From contig NC_088809.1 in assembly GCF_011386835.1 (NCBI RefSeq), positions 3,915,001-3,979,000 on the forward strand: a stretch of DNA of 64,000 nt, in the 5' to 3' direction. Shown here one piece after another: positions 20,491 to 64,000 of the stretch. Position 1 is the stretch's first letter; the number at the start of each line of letters is the position of its first letter. Under the pieces are notes generated by a model. That model saw only the letters and a list, made by a program, of their open reading frames with translations, did not search any database and was not told the origin of the DNA. This DNA comes from Chrysemys picta bellii. Taxonomy: Eukaryota > Chordata > Testudines > Emydidae. A program made the translations under genes and the position numbers.

Positions 20491-23400
20491 TTAACCCAGT
20501 AGATCACATTCCGTGACACGTTGCATGACTTCAGCACCCAGGGAATTTCTAGGGGCGCTGTATGTTTTTGGTGTAGTGTTTGTCAGGTTATGTGGCTCAG
20601 GCCTGCAGAGATGTTTATTCCCTATGCCCTTCTGCTCCCTGCCCATGCCATATGACCTATACCTGCTATCTTGGGAGCCCCAACTGTGGGAATGAGTGGA
20701 TCCTTTTATTTGTACATTTTCCTATTGCTTCTTGTCCTCCCTCCTGGGCTATGAATGGAGCTAGATTTCTCCCTTTTCTTAAGACCAATTTTCAAAATGT
20801 CACTTTGGTACAAAATGCCATACAGAGCTAGAGATTGGAGCCCTTTATTTATCCTCACTGTGTGGGGAGCAGTGGCGGTAGCAGAAGTGTAATCTGCCCA
20901 TTTATACCTCTCCTTGTTTTTCTGTCAGTATGCCTCACCCCTGTGATCTGCAGGGCCCACCTCCTAAGGGTGAGAGGAGGAATACAGTTCACTTATGCTT
21001 TGGTCTTGCTCTGCTGAGAGTACAAATAAAGGTGACACTTGTGGACACCTGGAACTGGACTGACACACAGAAACTCATTTCAGAGAGGCCAGCCAAGACC
21101 CCAGTTCAAACCAGTGGCCTAGGCCAACTCCTCAAAGATATTTAGGCTCCAAATTTCAAAATCCCATTGAGATCTAGAGCCAGACTCCACAGTCCTTTCA
21201 CTGAGCAACATTTCCATTTATTTTCTGACATCGCCACTAGAGTTCAAATCATCCGTAGCCGGTTACAAATCCCCATGTGATGAGCAGTAACTGTTACGCT
21301 GATCAAATTTCCCAGCTTCTCCCGGTCACTGTTTCATTCTGGACCACCAACTTTCTGTACAGCTCTCTGCTGAAATTAACCCATTCCAAGGCCAGCAGCC
21401 AAGGAAAGCAAGACAAACAGCTAACAAAGCAGTGTGATCACTTGGTGCTGTCAAGGGAAATGAATGTGTTGTTTTTCAACCCAGGTGGGATAATTTCTGG
21501 CTTAGAAATTCCTAAAGTGTCTGTCTCAACAAATATGACTTATGGTCCCTTGGTGTTGTCTTTCTTCAAAGCAGGCTGCGTGAAGTAGAGTTTTTGGGTG
21601 TAGGGCATATGCTAGCATGGAGACACAGACTCATGCCAGAATGGGAGAACAGAGTCATTTTTCAAGAAAATGAGTTTCTGAATGTCTAGCTTGTTAAGAC
21701 TGGTTTTGTTTTTCTCTTGGCTTGATTTTTAAATCAGTGCTGTTAATATATATTAAAACCCAAAGCCTTTGGGTTATTACCAACACCTTAGATTATGATG
21801 AAACTGAATTTTTTAATCTAATTTATTTTTTACCATTGATCTGTTTTACTTTTTGCTTTTACTCTGCTGACTCTATGAAATTAGTCTGATCAGTTTCACA
21901 TTCTGGTTCTTGTTTGTTAGCTCAGGGCTCAGGTGTCATGATACAGAAAAAAAGTTTAAATTAAAAAAATATATCCTTTAGTCCTGTTTGACACAAAAGC
22001 ATTCATATTGGTGTTCTGTAACCCACCCCACCACCACACACACTTATCTGTAAAGCCAAAAGTTGTCCTACATAAGGCTAACTGTGTCCCTTTAAGTTAT
22101 ATTTATTGCTGCATGTCTTTTGTCTGCTCAGATCTTTGAAAAAGATTTTAACTTCAATGGTTTTGACAGAGATGAAAAAAAGCAAGGTAGTAAGTGTGGT
22201 GCATTAAGGTAAGACTATGGAGAGCAGCAAAAAAACCAAAACCCCACACCAATCAAAAATGCTTCCCTGAATGTCTTAGTGGGATACTGTTCAGTCACTG
22301 TTTGCAGATGCCGAAGTGGGATGGAGCCATGTATCACATGAGAGAACGTGTACTGATCTGTGTGGGACCCGGGGCACTGACCCTAACTGGCAGCATCAAT
22401 AGCTGTTTGCTGTGAGCACCTCCTGATGTTTATAACTGCTTGAGTGCTGCCAAATGCCAGAAGCAAAACTCAGCTGGTGCCTCCCATTCCAGGTATATCA
22501 GTTGTTTGCTGGAACAAAGGCTGGCACTCCAAAGGGGTGCAGCGGTAAGGGAGTTAATCATTCATTACAGCTAACAGTGTGCAGAGGGATGACAGAGAGA
22601 TCAGTGGAAGAAATGGGCTTTAAGGAGGGATTTGAGGTACAGGGAAAGCACTTGGCACAGGGGCGTAGGGATGCTGGTCCAACCACAAGAGGCGGGTGGA
22701 AAGAGATGAAGGGACAAAGAGGAATGGGAGGAAATGGAAGTGGGATGAAGGTTAAAGGCTTCATGTGACTTGCATGTTTCCTGACGTTTGGATTTGTTGA
22801 AGTAACAGTCCTAAAGCTGATCTACAAATGTGTCCAGGACACAGGCTGGAGGTGGAAGGGGCCCCTGCTCGTAGAGTTTGGCCATAGGTAATTTTAAAAC
22901 GTTGTCCATGGTTTATTACATTTATACATGCTAGCTGTGTTTGTGTGTTGCCTCCATTGTTGCTCCATGCATTAAGTCCTCTGCTAGGTTTGAGCTGCGG
23001 TGTGGTCTCACTAATGGAGCACCAAGTAAATTTCCTAGCACAGAAAAGCCTAAAGAGATGTTAACAGAGATGCAAAAAATCACAATGCAGTGCAGACCCA
23101 TTTATCTGCAATGTGTTGGGCGATACCAGAAAATCTTGGTGGAGGTGCGTTGCAGGAGAGACAGAATTCACATGGGAGTTAGGAAGTTGAAATTAATGTA
23201 GGGTCACTTTGGGCCCCAAATCCTGTAGTCAGATCCTTGTGCTTGAGGGGGAATCCCACTGACTTCAGTGGTACTTCATGCAGGAAGAAGGGTCTGCTGG
23301 CATGGGTTGGATCACAGAAGCAAGATCTTGGAGAATATTTCAGATCACAGAGGGGCGATGGAATCCATCTCAGTTTTGGGTCTCAAAGATAGATGTCAAA

Positions 23401-24482
23401 GCTTTCTTTTCATAAACCCGAGCCCAGTGGAAATCAATTAATATATTAATTTTTGTCTTTAAACAAGTCAGATTTCCCCTCTAGTGTTTGTTACACAACC
23501 CTTCCAGCATCAAGAGTTCAGGGGACCAAGAGCAGGTGAACATGAACAACTGACTTTGTAGGTGATTTACTATCCAGGAGGAGAAATACAACAAGTATCT
23601 GCGTTTTATTTTCACTCTGCACTGAGAGGACATAACTGCTGTTACAAGGGCACTTTGGAGAGGGAGCTGAGTAAATGTGGAGTGAGGGGGAACGTTAGAG
23701 TTTAAATTCTGTGGGGCAGGAGCTGGGTTTTGTTACATGTGCACAGTGGGGGCCTGACTCCTGACATGGGCATGGGCTCTGCTGGGCACTAACAATTCCT
23801 GGATGAGAGATTCACACTGATAGGAGTGGGGCTAGATCTGAAAGTGGGGTAAAAGTGTATTTTGTATTAAACCCAATTGGACACTCTGGGACCTGGATAC
23901 TAAGTGGGGTTAACTGGGGATTTAGTGAGAGATGGATGTGACCTTGACAGTGTTTTGGTTTGGACAAGGGCCCTGCCCAGGGATGGGACTATGTAGATAA
24001 CAGGCACATTCAGGTCATTAGGGTCGCTCTCTTAGCAAGAGGGGTTTGTCCTTGGTGGAGCAGATGGGCAGGTGTTCTGGCTCAGTGTGACTTCCTGCTG
24101 ATCTGAACCAGTGGGTGGGGGTGCGGGGGAGGCAAATTCAAGTGAAGGCAGGATGTGTGTTGGCTGGGGTAACTGCGGTCTTTGAGGGGTGTCACAGAAA
24201 GTGGCCATGAGCTGAGGGAGGCAGGACGATGGCTAAGCTGGGGTTGGGGGAAGTGGGTGTTGGTTGGGTACTGGGGGGTTGAGCTAGGCTGCATAATATG
24301 GGATGAGGGAGGTTGGGGGTGTCAGATAACCCCAAGGGTAGGGGAGGGGGTCAGGTAACCCTGATGGTAGGGGAAGTGGGGGTGCTGGGATTATGGGGAT
24401 CAGGTAATCCCCCTGGAAGGGGTGGAGAAATGAAGGGGTGGTCAGGTAACCCCGAGGAGAGGTCAGCGGGGGAACGAGAGCA

Positions 24483-24494
24483 GGCACGTGCCTA
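24483..24494. promoter_or_regulatory. Palindromic E-box upstream of ULK2
   Basis: AGGCACGTGCCT is a 12-bp perfect palindrome centred on CACGTG. It lies about 70 bp upstream of the TATA-like box. TFEB/TFE3 and MYC bind CACGTG, and autophagy genes are known TFEB targets. The flanks differ from the CLEAR consensus GTCACGTGAC. Confidence 0.45.
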
Positions 24495-24535
24495 GCGGAC
24501 TCCTTGGCCGGTGGCGGAAGGAGCCGAGCGCTGGG

Positions 24536-24540
24536 ATTGG
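24536..24540 (-). promoter_or_regulatory. Inverted CCAAT box
   Basis: ATTGG 12 bp upstream of the TATA-like sequence could bind NF-Y. The spacing to TATA is shorter than usual. Confidence 0.3.
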
Positions 24541-24552
24541 CGCGAAGCGGCC

Positions 24553-24560
24553 TATAAATA
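24553..24560 (+). promoter_or_regulatory. TATA-like box upstream of ULK2
   Basis: TATAAATA stands alone in otherwise very GC-rich sequence. If used, transcription would start near 24583-24590, giving a leader of about 550 nt. Confidence 0.45.
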
Positions 24561-24828
24561 CCGTGAGGCGGCGCGGCGGCCCAGACAGCCGAAGCTGGCG
24601 GAGCGCGGAGCTCGCCGGGCCTGCAGCAGGAGCCAGTGGCGGCCTGAGACGACCCCCGCCCAGCGCCGGGGATCGGCGGCGACAGCCCGGGGGGGCGGGC
24701 CACCCCTTCCCCTGCAGCCCGCCGGATGCTGCCGGGCTCGGGGCCGGGGGGCCACGGGCTCGGCGGGCATGAGGAGCAGCCGCAGCAGGGAACAGTGACG
24801 TCCCCGGTGCTCTCCCCCTGAGGGGGCT

Positions 24829-24870
24829 GAACCCCCCCCCCCCCCCGCCTGGAGCTCACCCCCCCCCGGA
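24829..24870. repeat. C-tract cluster in ULK2 leader
   Basis: Two long C runs separated by a short GC-rich spacer lie about 280 nt before the ULK2 ATG. The template strand is G-rich and could form a quadruplex. They may also be sequencing-prone. Confidence 0.7.
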
Positions 24871-25140
24871 GGCTGAGCCCCTCCCCTACCCAGAATCCTT
24901 AACTCCCCCCTCCCCATGACAGAAAGCGCCCGTCGCCTTGGAGACGCCCGCCCGCAGCCCCCCACCCGCCAGGCCCGGGGGGGTCTGCGCCGCCCCTAGC
25001 AGCATGACAGCAGCTGCCCCCGCCCCCGGGGGCAGCCCGGGGAGAGACCGCCTGCCGCCCCGCCGGGGGCTGCCGTGAGCGGAGCGCTCGCCCCCCGTGC
25101 CCGCCGCCCGCCCGGCCCCCCATGCCCCCGCGGGACGAGG

Positions 25141-64000
<38,860 letters not shown>

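Larger units (their letters stand above)
14943..24480. other. Intergenic region between NLE1 and ULK2
   Basis: About 9.5 kb carry no supported gene. Recognised contents are a possible distal NLE1 poly(A) site (16011), a short fold-back repeat (15685-15745), a SINE interrupted by a DNA element (16208-16535), a long palindrome (16788-16935), a Tc1-like MITE (18853-19046), a hAT-like MITE (19201-19316) and minus-strand SINEs near 18390 and 20345. From about 20500 to 24400 I see nothing beyond chance ORFs. Confidence 0.75.

Noticed and set aside
22941..23201. 86-codon ORF in the intergenic region
   Set aside because: It has no recognisable motif, no promoter or splice context and no match to known families, and its length is within chance for this amount of sequence.

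Overview
The window is vertebrate nuclear DNA, most likely from a turtle. Two spliced protein-coding genes lie head to tail on the + strand, embedded in amniote-type repeats: 5'-truncated CR1 LINEs, MIR/CORE-like tRNA SINEs, and short hAT-like and Tc1/mariner-like non-autonomous DNA transposons with TA-GGG-type or palindromic ends. The turtle call is an inference from the repeat style (CR1 3' ends and hAT-like MITEs); nothing in the sequence names a species. There is no bacterial, plasmid or viral gene content.

Layout. 1-2200: non-coding flank and probable 5' region of the first gene. 2203-14785: complete NLE1 (Notchless homolog 1) in 13 coding exons. Joining the exons at GT/AG sites gives 1458 nt including the stop, a 485-residue protein, the same length as human NLE1. 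14786-24480: about 10 kb of 3' UTR and intergenic DNA, mostly repeats. 24480-25140: a CpG-rich ULK2 promoter and 5' UTR with a palindromic E-box, inverted CCAAT and TATA-like box. 25141-64000: the 5' part of ULK2 (autophagy-initiating Ser/Thr kinase) in 17 coding exons. The last exon is cut by the window edge after 12 nt. All kinase motifs, the LC3-interacting motif and part of the Ser/Pro-rich spacer are present; the C-terminal domain lies beyond the window.

Function. NLE1 is a 60S ribosome-assembly factor that works with the AAA ATPase MDN1. ULK2 starts autophagosome formation when nutrients are short. They belong to opposing sides of growth control, but nothing in the sequence shows that they are co-regulated beyond a CACGTG E-box near each start.

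Main points of interest: a 93-nt, phase 2-2, serine-rich ULK2 exon (56913-57005) that human and mouse ULK2, as I remember them, lack and that can be skipped without changing frame; a 959-bp GC-rich transposon with a perfect 8-bp target duplication just upstream of ULK2 exon 11; an unidentified antisense ORF in ULK2 intron 3 flanked by an acceptor-like and a poly(A)-signal-like sequence; and the NLE1-ULK2 linkage itself, which is not kept in human.
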